A stretch of 64,000 nt of DNA, from the NCBI GenBank assembly GCA_965263305.1, contig OZ253666.1, forward strand, positions 2,480,001-2,544,000, written 5' to 3'. Made by a program: the position numbers and the translations under genes. This DNA comes from MED-G105 sp965263305 (GTDB taxonomy: Bacteria; Pseudomonadota; Alphaproteobacteria; Caulobacterales; Parvularculaceae). Shown piece after piece: positions 17,243 through 26,229 of the stretch (the stretch's first letter is position 1; every line of letters starts with the position of its first letter). The notes beneath the pieces were generated by a model, which was not told the DNA's origin, did not search any database, and saw only the letters and a program-made list of their open reading frames with translations.

Positions 17243-18327
17243 AACGCGTTTCTCAACGCATGGGCGGCGCTTTCCGGCATCACGTCAACGGTGAAGACCG
17301 CCGTTGATTGTTCGACGGAGGCTAGGAATTTCACTTTATCTGGCGCGCGTAGGATGGGATAGAATTGCGTCGTGAACTGAAAGGCGCTGGAGGCGCCACG
17401 CGGCGCAGCTTGCAGGCTCATCATGGTTGCGGCGGGCCTTTGGAAGAGCGCATCATACCGTTCTGTCAGACGGCCCAGCAGATACGCATAGGCGTCAAGG
17501 GCTTCTGTATCGAACTCCCACGGCCCGCGAACCGGTGTCTGACTAACGATCCAAGCTTCGTAAGGGAACCGCGCAAAGGGGGGCGTAACGGCCATCAATG
17601 GGCCGGCTTCTTCAATCAGGTACTCTGTACGCCAATTCTTAAGATGATGATGGAGGGTAAATCCATCATCATAAGCCTTCATGGCGCGCTGCTGTACTTG
17701 GGGGACAAAGGGAAAGGCGTAGATCTGACCATGGGGGTGGTCCAGCGTGACACCAACTTCGCGCCCGCGACTTTCGAATGGCATCGTAAAGGCGACGCCT
17801 TCAGCGTCGTGAAACGCATAACGATCAATCCAGGCGGCAATGAGCAACCGACGCCGCTCTTGCGTTAGGGTTGCGAGGCTGCCCGTCGCCTCAGGGGTGT
17901 ACACCACCACTTCACAGTCCCCATTGGCGGCGGCGACAGTCGTCTCGGCCGGGGCCGGGGTGGGCATCACAGAAGCGGGGTGTAAGCTGGCGAACCGGTT
18001 CTGAAAAATGGCGAGTTCAAAATCCGCGACGTCGATTTCGGTAACCGGACCGTCGGCCGTCATCGGGGCGAGGGGGTCTTCCGCAGCCGAGGGCATAAAC
18101 GTGCGATTCTGACGGTGGGCCGCATAGATTGACCATTCCTGCAAGAGCGGATGCCACCGCAACTCTGCGCCTGGTCCTGCGCCCTCCAGACAGGCGTCAA
18201 AGTGCGCCCCCGACGGTTTTTCATATCCATACAGGCAGAGCCGGCGACCATCGCCCTTTTGGTGGTCATGCCGATATATCGCGACGCCATCAGGCTGCGC
18301 CAGGCGTGTTATGGTCTCTCTAGTCAA
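17239..18327 (-). CDS. galT: Galactose-1-phosphate uridylyltransferase
   Basis: Exchanges galactose-1-phosphate with UDP-glucose. The catalytic HPHGQIYAFPFVPQ (His-Pro-His) is present, together with FQNRFASLHP and the C-terminal HhFxxQFYP-like FQFTTQFYPILR. Length 362 aa is normal. First gene of a two-gene operon with galK. galE and galM are not in the window, so the epimerase must be elsewhere. Its promoter region is shared with the divergent nucleoside hydrolase gene. Confidence 0.94.
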   Translation of the reverse strand: MTRETITRLAQPDGVAIYRHDHQKGDGRRLCLYGYEKPSGAHFDACLEGAGPGAELRWHPLLQEWSIYAAHRQNRTFMPSAAEDPLAPMTADGPVTEIDVADFELAIFQNRFASLHPASVMPTPAPAETTVAAANGDCEVVVYTPEATGSLATLTQERRRLLIAAWIDRYAFHDAEGVAFTMPFESRGREVGVTLDHPHGQIYAFPFVPQVQQRAMKAYDDGFTLHHHLKNWRTEYLIEEAGPLMAVTPPFARFPYEAWIVSQTPVRGPWEFDTEALDAYAYLLGRLTERYDALFQRPAATMMSLQAAPRGASSAFQFTTQFYPILRAPDKVKFLASVEQSTAVFTVDVMPESAAHALRNAL

Positions 18328-18656
18328 AATTCACCGCCCACCGTCGGGATTTGCAAAAGCGCGCACCTTAATGGAGCCAAGGCGATTATTAAAGCGGGGA
18401 TGATTTGTAAAGTGGGGTTTTGTTATGGGAGGCGTCGGGCCTAGTCGGCGAAACGCCGCTCCTGTTGAATGACCCGGGCGCCAGCATTCTAGGGGTGAGA
18501 ATAAATGGCTCGGATTTCAGCGCTTACGTAGCTTTTGACACGTTTGATCGATCACTGAGTAAACGGCTGATTTGCGTATTGCATTTTCCACTTTCACTTT
18601 GTGCCGACTACCGCATGTGATAGGGGCAGGCTTCAACTTGTTGAGGATCCAACCCC
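18328..18656. promoter_or_regulatory. Divergent intergenic region between galT and the nucleoside hydrolase gene
   Basis: About 330 bp with no gene. It must hold promoters for galTK and for the nucleoside hydrolase-ribokinase pair. I see a gatcgatc core flanked at a distance by cgttt and aaacg (about 18542-18566), a weak inverted repeat that could be an operator, but no convincing regulator site. Confidence 0.3.
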
Positions 18657-19598
18657 ATGCGCCGTAAAACAATCATCGACTGCGATCCTGGCCAGGATGA
18701 CGCGCTTATGCTCTTGATGGCGTGCGCATCGCCTGACGTTCTGGACATCTTAGGCGTCTCAGCCGTTGCTGGGAATGTGCCCCTTCAAAAAACCGAACGA
18801 AATGTTCGTATCGTGAGTGACATTGCCGATCGGGCCGATATCCCGGTTTTTGCGGGCTGCGAAAAACCTATGCGGCGAGAAGGCGTGACGGCGGAGTATG
18901 TCCATGGTCAAGAGGGGATTGACGGTGCGCCAATCTTCATCCCGCAAACACCATTGCAGAAAACCCATGGGGTCGATTTCATCATCGAGACGCTGATGAG
19001 CGCCGATGATGATGATATCACGATTGTGGCGACGGGGCCGCTGACCAATATCGGGACGGCGATTTCCCGCGAGCCAGGCATATTGCCGAAGATAAAGGAA
19101 ATCGTGATTATGGGCGGCGCCATGCGCGAGGGAGGCAATATTACGCCGTCAGCGGAATTTAATATCTATGTCGACCCGGATGCAGCGCATCTAGTGTTCA
19201 CGGCAGGGCGGCCCCTTTCGGTCTTCGGGTTGGATGCCTCCCATCAGGTATTTACGACGCCCGCGATTTTGGCGCGCATTGGGGCCCTTAAAACGAAAGC
19301 CGCCGAAGCGGCCCATGGCATGTTGACCTATTTCGGGCGTTACGACGCGAAAAAATATGGCGCGGAAGGCGCCCCTTTGCATGACCCTTGCACCATCGCT
19401 TATTTGTTAAAGCCATCGCTATTCACGATGAAGCCGTGTAACATTCGTATAGAGACCGAAAGCGCTCTTACCCTCGGGCATACCGCTGTTGATTTTTGGC
19501 ATGTGACCGATGAACCAAAGAACGCCCAATGGGCTTACCATGTCGACTGCGACGGGTTCTTCGACTTGTTGATTGATTGTTTAGGCCGGCTTTCCTAA
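18657..19598 (+). CDS. Nucleoside hydrolase (inosine-uridine type), 313 aa
   Basis: Hydrolyses the N-glycosidic bond of ribonucleosides to base and ribose. The calcium-binding N-terminal motif DCDPGQDDALML is exact. The loop IMGGAMREGGNITPSAEFNIYVDPDAA is typical of the family, and the conserved His region near the end (CTIAYLLKPSLF) fits. It is followed at 41 bp by a ribokinase gene, so ribose released here can be phosphorylated at once. GAGG lies about ten bases before the start. Confidence 0.93.
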   Translation: MRRKTIIDCDPGQDDALMLLMACASPDVLDILGVSAVAGNVPLQKTERNVRIVSDIADRADIPVFAGCEKPMRREGVTAEYVHGQEGIDGAPIFIPQTPLQKTHGVDFIIETLMSADDDDITIVATGPLTNIGTAISREPGILPKIKEIVIMGGAMREGGNITPSAEFNIYVDPDAAHLVFTAGRPLSVFGLDASHQVFTTPAILARIGALKTKAAEAAHGMLTYFGRYDAKKYGAEGAPLHDPCTIAYLLKPSLFTMKPCNIRIETESALTLGHTAVDFWHVTDEPKNAQWAYHVDCDGFFDLLIDCLGRLS

Positions 19599-19639
19599 CT
19601 GCGCTTCAATCGCGGTGCGACCGTCAAGAAAGAGAGAAA

Positions 19640-20491
19640 ATGACGCCAAGAATCCATGTCATTGGGTCGGTCAATATTGATTTTATTGTCCGTACAAAAA
19701 CCCTCCCAAGAGCCGGTGAGACCCTGGGTGACGGCGTGTTCTCCACATCCCCCGGCGGCAAAGGCGCCAATCAAGCGCTCGCCGCCCGTCGCCTGGGAGC
19801 CGATGTGTCGTTAGAGGCCTGTGTCGGGCAGGATGCTTATGCATCCATCGCCCTAGAGAATTTGAAAAATGACGGCGTTGATCTTTCGCTGGTGCAGCAC
19901 CAAGCTGAAGCAGCGACGGGCGCCGCGTTTATCAATGTCGACGATGAAGGCGAGAACCAGATCGCCGTTGCGCCCGGCGCAAATGCGCTCTTAAGCGCCG
20001 AGGGAAAAGGCGTACGTTCCGCTGATGTCGTCATGGCGCAACTCGAAACACCGGCCGCAGAAACCTGGAAGGTCGTCGGCGACAATGACGTTTTCTTCTG
20101 TTTTAACCCTGCGCCCGCGATCAACGTTGATCCTCAATTATTCTGGCGTGCGGATTTGCTTGTGATCAACGAAACGGAGCGTGCGTTTTATCGCGATCTC
20201 CTTAAGAGCCGAACGGGGTTGATCGCGGAGACCTATGGCGCTGACGGCGCAGCCCTCATCCGCAATGGCCGGAGAGTGGCCGAAGCAACGCCGCCTAAGG
20301 TGGATGTGGTGGACACAACTGGCGCGGGGGATTGTTTTACCGCCGCCCTTGCCACGGCGATTGCGGATGGGCGCGATGATCAAGACGCGTTGCGTTTTGC
20401 TTGCGCCGCTAGCGCTTTATCCGTCACGAAGTTAGGGGCGCAAAACGCCCTTCCTTATAAAGACGATGTCTTGGATTTGCTGGCTCGATAA
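19640..20491 (+). CDS. rbsK: Ribokinase (PfkB family)
   Basis: Phosphorylates D-ribose to ribose-5-phosphate. PfkB signatures are present: near the N-terminus SPGGKGANQALAARRLGADV, and near the C-terminus VVDTTGAGDCFTAALATAI with the catalytic Asp in GAGD. The N-terminal GSVNIDFIVRTKTLPRAGET is characteristic of ribokinase. Start is ATG 19640 with an AGAGAG site. At 283 aa it is slightly shorter than the E. coli enzyme. Cotranscription with the nucleoside hydrolase supports nucleoside-ribose salvage. Confidence 0.9.
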   Translation: MTPRIHVIGSVNIDFIVRTKTLPRAGETLGDGVFSTSPGGKGANQALAARRLGADVSLEACVGQDAYASIALENLKNDGVDLSLVQHQAEAATGAAFINVDDEGENQIAVAPGANALLSAEGKGVRSADVVMAQLETPAAETWKVVGDNDVFFCFNPAPAINVDPQLFWRADLLVINETERAFYRDLLKSRTGLIAETYGADGAALIRNGRRVAEATPPKVDVVDTTGAGDCFTAALATAIADGRDDQDALRFACAASALSVTKLGAQNALPYKDDVLDLLAR

Positions 20492-20496
20492 CTCTT

Positions 20497-20508
20497 CGTT
20501 TTAAAACG
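20497..20508. terminator. Palindrome between convergent genes
   Basis: cgttttaaaacg, a perfect 12-bp palindrome, is followed by a near-perfect ggggaagg/ccttacccc repeat ending in the neighbouring gene. It lies between the stops of rbsK and the oxygenase gene and may work as a bidirectional terminator. Weak evidence. Confidence 0.35.
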
Positions 20509-20525
20509 GGGAAGGATGCTCCGCC

Positions 20526-21473
20526 TTACCCCGCAAGGCCAATTTCTCGAAGGCGCTGCTTTAGAAAATCATCGCTGGAAATTGGGGGGTATTTCGCCCC
20601 TTCGCCTTTGCAGCTCTCGATGCATTCGAGCATTGCGGTCGAATGGGGGTGCATAAAGAAAGGCATGGAATAGCGAGACACATTCGCCCCAACAGGATTC
20701 ACGACGCGGTGTGTCGTTGCGGGAATAACGTCATTTGTAATCCGCGCCAGCATATCGCCGGCATCGACGATGAGGTTTTCTGGCGCTGTTTCTATCGGGA
20801 GCCAGGCGCCGTCGCGATCAAGTAACTCCAATCCCGAGCCGTTTGCGGCGACAAGAATTGTAATGAGATTGATATCTTCATGGGCGGCGGCCCTGACGGC
20901 GTTCGGATCAGCGTCATCCGGGATGGGGGGATAGTGCAAAAGGCGGAGGATCGAGTTCCCATCCGTCGCCAAATTTCGAAAATATCCGGTCTCCACCTTC
21001 AGCGACGGTTCTAGGGCCTCGAGCATCGCATGGCCCGCCTCCTCAAGGGCGTCATACAATTCTAGAAACACATCGCGAAACGCAGCCGGTTGCTCGGGCC
21101 AAACATTGGGGGGATAGGTTTGCGCAAGGGGCGATCCAGCAGGGAACTCGCGCCCCACGTGCCAAAACTCTTTAAGATCACCGACGGAGGATGTCTTTGC
21201 GTGCTCCCGCCCGTAGGGGGTGTAGCCGCGTTGTCCGTCCGCGCCGACATAGCCTTTCATTTTTTCAGGGTCGCTTAGGCCGAAAAAACACTCGGAAAGA
21301 TCATACGCGCTGTTAAGCAACTCTGGGCGCACCGCATGATCCTTCAGAATGATGAACCCGAAATATTTGAAACCTGTCCACAGGTCTCGCACGAACGCTT
21401 CTCGGGCGTCTGCCTCCCCCTGGAGGAAGTCGCGTAGGCTAAGTTCCGGGACGGCGGCGTATTGTTTCGTCAT
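20526..21473 (-). CDS. 2-oxoglutarate/Fe(II)-dependent dioxygenase, isopenicillin-N-synthase-like, 315 aa
   Basis: The N-terminal DIOX_N-like half (KYFGFIILKDHAV, then FFGLSDPEKMKGYV) is followed by the jelly-roll 2OG-FeII domain. Iron ligands are visible as His and Asp in AAHEDINLIT and the distal His in PATTHRVVNP. The 2OG carboxylate anchor is the Arg-x-Ser in SRYSMPFFMHP. The substrate cannot be told: relatives hydroxylate or desaturate amino acids, peptides and other small molecules. It is a single gene, convergent with rbsK. Confidence 0.9.
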   Translation of the reverse strand: MTKQYAAVPELSLRDFLQGEADAREAFVRDLWTGFKYFGFIILKDHAVRPELLNSAYDLSECFFGLSDPEKMKGYVGADGQRGYTPYGREHAKTSSVGDLKEFWHVGREFPAGSPLAQTYPPNVWPEQPAAFRDVFLELYDALEEAGHAMLEALEPSLKVETGYFRNLATDGNSILRLLHYPPIPDDADPNAVRAAAHEDINLITILVAANGSGLELLDRDGAWLPIETAPENLIVDAGDMLARITNDVIPATTHRVVNPVGANVSRYSMPFFMHPHSTAMLECIESCKGEGAKYPPISSDDFLKQRLREIGLAG

Positions 21474-21654
21474 GGGTGGGTGTATGGCCCTGATGGAAAA
21501 ACGTGTATTGTAAGGTGCGTGACGACCATGCGCAATTGAACTGCGTCTTTCAAACGCTGCCGACAGAGCCGACGCCGCGAATCAAGTGATGGCCCTCGAT
21601 AGGCAACTATTCAATAGCGCCCCGCGTAGCGCTAAGGACAAAGCAGGACTAGAA

Positions 21655-21981
21655 ATGACGTCTCGGCAACAAATGAAACCGGAAGAAACCAATGCCGGTG
21701 ACGCCGTCATCGGCAAACCGCCAACTGAGGATGGAACGCCAGTCGCCGTTGGCCGAAAAAAGACTCCTAAAACGGTACTGTTCGTTACTGTTACGAGCCT
21801 CTCCTTGTTGGGGGTTATGGCGATCGTTGTTCTCTTCGCGCGCCTCGATGCACTAACAGCCAGCCCTCATATTACGTTCGCTCTATTTTTGGGCGTCGTC
21901 GCGACAATCGCGGTGGGCGTTGGGTTAATGGCCTTAGTCTTTTACTCAGATCGCAGCGGTCATGATGAAACGATACAGTAG
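21655..21981 (+). CDS. Hypothetical two-span membrane protein, 108 aa
   Basis: The family is not recognised. A hydrophilic N-terminal cytoplasmic segment of about 45 residues is followed by two hydrophobic helices (TVLFVTVTSLSLLGVMAIVVLF and ITFALFLGVVATIAVGVGLMALVF) and a short polar end. The plan resembles small inner-membrane proteins often annotated as DUFs. The frame is open from 21586, but ATG 21655 has the AGGAC ribosome site. It lies between the oxygenase and ECF sigma genes. Confidence 0.6.
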   Translation: MTSRQQMKPEETNAGDAVIGKPPTEDGTPVAVGRKKTPKTVLFVTVTSLSLLGVMAIVVLFARLDALTASPHITFALFLGVVATIAVGVGLMALVFYSDRSGHDETIQ

Positions 21982-22107
21982 GTTCCAACGTCCTTCATGA
22001 CTATCGATCAGAGGCTCTCCGTCTTAAAATCCGTGTTCATAGAAAATTGAAAACCCGTTCCTGTAACCTATACCAGAAGGTCGATCGCACCGAGGGGTGG
22101 CGCGTGT

Positions 22108-22650
22108 ATGACAGCTGAACCAGCCGATAAGAAGTTGCTGGCGGATATTGCAAAAGGCGACCGCACAGCCCTGAAGGGAATCTATGATCGTTATGCAGAC
22201 GGTGTTAGAATTTTCGCCCAGGGTTGGTTGTCAGACCCTTTCGAGGCGGCCGATATTATGCATGAAACCATGATGGAGGTATGGCGTTCAGCGGACCGGT
22301 TCGCTGGCCGCTCTTCGGTCAAAACATGGATATTTTCGATCGCCCGTAACAAATCGATTGATCGCAACCGGAAAGCAGGACGAGGTGTCAATCAAGAGCC
22401 GGACACAACCGTTGCTGATGAAACCCCCGACCCAGAAGCGACAACCGCTGCCTTTCAAGACGCGCAAAGAGTGCGCGCCTGTATTGACACCCTAAGTCCA
22501 TCACACCAATCGGCGATTCATTTAGCTTTTTTCCAAGAAATGTCTTATCCGGAAATTGCGGCGTTGGAAAATGTACCTGTGGGGACAGTAAAAACGCGGA
22601 TCATGCACGCGAAAAAACTACTCATGCGCTGTTTAGGTGAGCAATCGTGA
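22108..22650 (+). CDS. ECF-type RNA polymerase sigma factor, 180 aa
   Basis: The two-domain ECF layout is clear. Sigma2 (about 15-85) has YDRYADGVRIFAQGWL, then the -10 recognition segment AADIMHETMMEVWRSADRFAG and WIFSIARNKSIDRNRKAGR. Sigma4 (about 125-178) has IDTLSPSHQSAIHLAFFQEMSYPEIA and the helix-turn-helix VPVGTVKTRIMHAKKLL. No extra C-terminal domain is present. The gene faces the anti-sigma-like gene tail to tail rather than preceding it in an operon, which is unusual for ECF pairs. Confidence 0.95.
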   Translation: MTAEPADKKLLADIAKGDRTALKGIYDRYADGVRIFAQGWLSDPFEAADIMHETMMEVWRSADRFAGRSSVKTWIFSIARNKSIDRNRKAGRGVNQEPDTTVADETPDPEATTAAFQDAQRVRACIDTLSPSHQSAIHLAFFQEMSYPEIAALENVPVGTVKTRIMHAKKLLMRCLGEQS

Positions 22651-22709
22651 TTATATCCGATACGGACGAAGCGTAGCTTTTGTTACCCTTTTACAATCCG
22701 ATTTAGGGT

Positions 22710-23312
22710 CTACGGTGCATCAGCGCTTGCAACGATATTAGCTGCATTGGAAAATCGTTCCAGACCCGCGGTTCGCTCGTCCCTAGAGTTAAATCGAACG
22801 GTATAGGCGCCTAAGGCGCTCGGTCCGTTTACGATTTCGCCATCTACCTCGCGCAATAGCATTGTAATATCCGCTTCGGTTGCGTCAGGCGAGAAGATCA
22901 CCTTGCTGTCAAAAGCGACCGTAGATGCGGTGACGGTTTCATAGACCGGGTCTTCATGAGATGGACTAAAATAGCCGGCGCCAAGAAATGCGCCTTGTAC
23001 AACGGCAATGAGACCCAGCGCAGCGCAGGCTTTGCGCCAAAATCCGGTGTTGTCATTCGCCGCTGCGGGGGCGTCATCCACGCGGTTCTGTTCGGCGTCA
23101 ATTGCCTTAGTAAGCCGCGCCCACCCTAATTCATTGGGCGACGCCTCTGACTTCTGTGCGGCCGCCGCCTTGGCTAACCCTTGATAATAGGCAAGCTCTT
23201 CCGCCAAGGTTACGTTGGTTGCGATTTCGGCATCGACCTTGGCGCGATCGTCTTTGTTCAAGCGATTTTGGGCGTACGCCAATAGCATCTGGCTGGCCGC
23301 TTCGTCTGTCAT
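22710..23312 (-). CDS. Anti-sigma factor, single-pass membrane, with propeptide-like extracytoplasmic domain, 200 aa
   Basis: N-terminal cytoplasmic region (about 1-80) starts DEAASQMLLAYAQNRLNKDD and reads as an anti-sigma helical domain without the zinc-binding HxxxCxxC. One membrane segment covers about 94-113 (ACAALGLIAVVQGAFLGAGY). Residues about 136-198 form a compact domain: KVIFSPDATEADITMLLREV, then EIVNGPSALGAYTVRF, then LERFSNAANIVASAD. This pattern matches inhibitor-I9/subtilisin-propeptide-like folds by eye. ATG 23312 is preferred over an upstream TTG (23333). The neighbouring ECF gene is its likely partner, and a subtilase gene lies 1.6 kb away. Confidence 0.8.
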   Translation of the reverse strand: MTDEAASQMLLAYAQNRLNKDDRAKVDAEIATNVTLAEELAYYQGLAKAAAAQKSEASPNELGWARLTKAIDAEQNRVDDAPAAANDNTGFWRKACAALGLIAVVQGAFLGAGYFSPSHEDPVYETVTASTVAFDSKVIFSPDATEADITMLLREVDGEIVNGPSALGAYTVRFNSRDERTAGLERFSNAANIVASADAP

Positions 23313-23525
23313 ATGCTCAAAAGAGGTGGGCAACTGAGATCTCCCGAGGGGTATTCCATTTTAACGACTTACAGGGCATGCTTGCATCGACCGCGGTAAT
23401 ATCCAATAGACGTTTGAAGGGGGATGTCGGTTCAATCTAATCTACTTATCCTGAGCGCGCCTTTTGTATAGGCGGCAATTGATCTAACTGACTCGGTGGC
23501 GATGGGGCGCAATAAACCGTAGAAA

Positions 23526-24836
23526 ATGTGGATTAATCAATTAAAACATACCGTTGACGCAATGTTTGAGGGGGATTGGAGCGCGTTAGCGGCCCCCAAA
23601 ATGCATTGGTTTTGCGCTTTGCGCGCGATTGTATGTCTTACATCGGTAAGCCTCCTAACATCGGCAAAGGACGTGGCGGCGTCGCCTTTTGACGAGCCGC
23701 TTCAGCCGAAGTTATTTGGTGATGCGCAGTTGCGATACCAAAATACCCGGCTCGAAAGTGTCACCGAAGATATCAATCGCTTAACGGCTCGGCTCAGGCT
23801 TGGCTTAGAGGCACGCCTGTCCGATCGGTTAAGCGTGCTTGTCGAAGGCGAAGGCGTCTTAGCCCTTGTTGACAGATTTGACCCCCCGTCGAATTTTCCG
23901 CCATTGCCGAATATTGACGATCCGAATGTCGTTGAATTGAACCGCGCGCAACTTCTGGTAACCCTGTCCGAGCAGTCTTTTGTAACAGTTGGACGCCACC
24001 GGCTAGAGATCGATGATCAACGCTTCCTTGGGCGGGCGGGATTCCGCCTTAATGAACAGACCTTTGACGGCGTCCATGGGTTCGTCCGTACGCGTCCCGG
24101 GGTGACCGTTCAAGCGGGTTATTTTGGCCGCGTGAATAGGCCGCTTGGCGCGAAAAGCCCGGTTGGAAAATTTAGTGGCGATTCATACTACGCCAATGCA
24201 AACCTCCCAACGCCAATCGGACGGATTGGCGTGTTTCATTATGCCTTAGACCTTGAAACCGGGTCAGATGATAACCTCACTAACCAATTTTCCTCCCGGA
24301 CCACGGGAATACGATATGACGGGCGGTGGCATGCGGATGATTTGGGCCTGGATGTTGAAGCGTCTTACGCTCGCCAGACAGATTTTGCAGATAACCCATC
24401 CGATTTTTCGGCTGATTATTGGCTGATCGGCGCGCAGGCATTCTTAGGGTCCTTTAGGATAGGTGGACGCGTTGAATCTCTTGGGGATGGCGGTGATGGC
24501 GGCGGTTCATTTAAAACGCCTGCCGGCGCCCTTCACCGGTTTCAGGGAGATGCGGACGTTTTCGTGATAACGCCAGACCAGGGTTTGCTCGACCGCGAAG
24601 TATCCGCTGTATGGGCCCTTAATCGGGTCGGTCCCCTCGGCGGTGTCAGTTTCTCCTTGAGCCACCACTGGTTCGAAGCGACGGCCTTTGATCAGACCTA
24701 TGGCGCCGAGGTTGATTTTCGACTTACCGCTGCCTTTCGAGGCGTCAAAACCGCGCTGACCTTTGCCGACTACAACGCAGATACGTTCGCTGAAGATACA
24801 CGGCGCGTCTTTTTAAGCTTTTCGAGACGATTTTAA
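23526..24836 (+). CDS. Outer-membrane beta-barrel protein, alginate-export/porin type, 436 aa
   Basis: An N-terminal signal region (HWFCALRAIVCLTSVSLLTS, cleavage likely near AAS) lies after a 25-residue extension. The body has alternating amphipathic strands ending in a C-terminal aromatic (LSFSRRF), as in outer-membrane proteins recognised by BAM. Strand sequences such as LFGDAQLRYQNTRL, QSFVTVGRHRLEIDDQRFLG and GVTVQAGYFGRVNRP resemble the alginate_exp domain group. The cargo is unknown. It lies between the ECF/anti-sigma pair and the subtilase lipoprotein, so it may belong to the same envelope-stress regulon. Confidence 0.8.
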   Translation: MWINQLKHTVDAMFEGDWSALAAPKMHWFCALRAIVCLTSVSLLTSAKDVAASPFDEPLQPKLFGDAQLRYQNTRLESVTEDINRLTARLRLGLEARLSDRLSVLVEGEGVLALVDRFDPPSNFPPLPNIDDPNVVELNRAQLLVTLSEQSFVTVGRHRLEIDDQRFLGRAGFRLNEQTFDGVHGFVRTRPGVTVQAGYFGRVNRPLGAKSPVGKFSGDSYYANANLPTPIGRIGVFHYALDLETGSDDNLTNQFSSRTTGIRYDGRWHADDLGLDVEASYARQTDFADNPSDFSADYWLIGAQAFLGSFRIGGRVESLGDGGDGGGSFKTPAGALHRFQGDADVFVITPDQGLLDREVSAVWALNRVGPLGGVSFSLSHHWFEATAFDQTYGAEVDFRLTAAFRGVKTALTFADYNADTFAEDTRRVFLSFSRRF

Positions 24837-24942
24837 TCGCGTTTCGGGAGGTATAATCGGGGGCCGTTCAAAATGATTGAACCCATTGGCTCCCCCAACC
24901 GTCCAAGAGAATGCCCCTGTTGAAACAGGTAAACCGAGAGCT

Positions 24943-26163
24943 ATGATGAAGTTTTTGCCAGAATACTCTATTTTAAGGTCCTCTGCGGTTCTTTTGTGCC
25001 TACTGGCGGCAATGGGCTGTGAGACGTTCACGCCCGATTTACCCTCTGCTCGCGAGACGGAAGCTGATGAACGTCGCCTCACCAGCGATGAAAACATCGT
25101 TGTGTTGGTGCGATCTGAAGAGGCGGCGAGCCGCTTAGTCATTAATGCCGTTCGGCAAAACTATCAGTTGATTGATCGGACAAGCCTTAAGGGCCTTGGA
25201 TTTGTCCTGCTGGATTTTAAGCGACCACCCGGGGTCAGTGGCCAAGTGGCGATAAGCGATCTACAGCGCGCCGAGCCGAGCGCCACAGCGGGTATTGACC
25301 ATTTCTACACGTTACAATCGGTTGAATCCGAGATCGGTCAGAAGCGCTCTACTGCGCGTCACGGGCGCCTCTATGCCCGGTCAATGGTGGATTGGCCGGA
25401 TAATGGTTGCCGCGCTCACTCAGCGATCGGCATTATTGATGGACCGGTGGATCCAACCGCGCCGGCGCTCGCGGGGGCCGACATCGTCGTGCGGGATTTC
25501 ACCAATGGAACGCCGGGCGAAGCTGACCATGGCGCCGCGATAGCTGATTTACTCGTTGGGCGAGGGCGTTTGAAGAATGCTCGGCTATACAGCGCTTCGG
25601 TTGTCAGTGATTTTGAGATGGAAAGAAAAGGCGCTGACGTGAGCGCGCTCATCCGGGCGCTTGATTGGATGCAGATTTCGCAGGTCCGCGTCGTCAATTT
25701 TAGCTTAGCCGGTCCTTACAATAAATTGCTGGACCGAGCTATTCAAAGTGCGACGGCGAAAGGCATGTTGATTGTTGCGGCCGTGGGGAATGACGGGCCG
25801 AACGCTAACCCGCGCTACCCAGCGGCGTTTGAAAACGTCATCGCTGTGACGGCTGTTGACGCTGCGCAAGAGGTTTACGCCGACGCTGTAAGGGGCGAGC
25901 ATGTTGATTTTTCGGCCCCTGGTGTGGATGTCTTCGTCCCAAATCCTCGTGGTGGGCAGTATTTAAGCGGCACTTCTCTCGCCGCGCCGTTCGTCGCGGC
26001 CCTGATCGCGAGCGATAGAGATCTTGTGACCAATCACCGGATAGAAGGTGTTCGTGCAGGGATAGAACGCAAGACAGTTGATCTTGGCGCCGCCGGCCGA
26101 GACCCTGTATTTGGCGCCGGTCTGGTGCAATTTGCAAAATCTTGCGGCGCGAGCGAGGGATAG
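24943..26163 (+). CDS. S8 (subtilisin) family serine peptidase, lipoprotein, 406 aa
   Basis: A lipobox LAAMGC (Cys26) directs export and lipidation. Residues about 50-125 form a propeptide-like domain (LIDRTSLKGLGFVLLDFKRP, then GIDHFYTLQ). The catalytic domain has Asp166 in IGIIDGPVD, His196 in EADHGAAIADLL, oxyanion Asn283 in AAVGNDGPN and nucleophile Ser345 in LSGTSLAAPF, a complete triad in S8 order. Start ATG 24943 follows GAGAG; ATG 24946 is equally possible. The protein is likely periplasmic, anchored in a membrane. The gene lies 40 bp of open sequence plus one barrel gene away from the anti-sigma gene. Confidence 0.92.
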   Translation: MMKFLPEYSILRSSAVLLCLLAAMGCETFTPDLPSARETEADERRLTSDENIVVLVRSEEAASRLVINAVRQNYQLIDRTSLKGLGFVLLDFKRPPGVSGQVAISDLQRAEPSATAGIDHFYTLQSVESEIGQKRSTARHGRLYARSMVDWPDNGCRAHSAIGIIDGPVDPTAPALAGADIVVRDFTNGTPGEADHGAAIADLLVGRGRLKNARLYSASVVSDFEMERKGADVSALIRALDWMQISQVRVVNFSLAGPYNKLLDRAIQSATAKGMLIVAAVGNDGPNANPRYPAAFENVIAVTAVDAAQEVYADAVRGEHVDFSAPGVDVFVPNPRGGQYLSGTSLAAPFVAALIASDRDLVTNHRIEGVRAGIERKTVDLGAAGRDPVFGAGLVQFAKSCGASEG

Positions 26164-26229
26164 GGACGAGTGAATCCGTTGAAAATTACAAATTGGATGT
26201 AGGCTCGCCTTTTCCGATGCCTTTATTTC

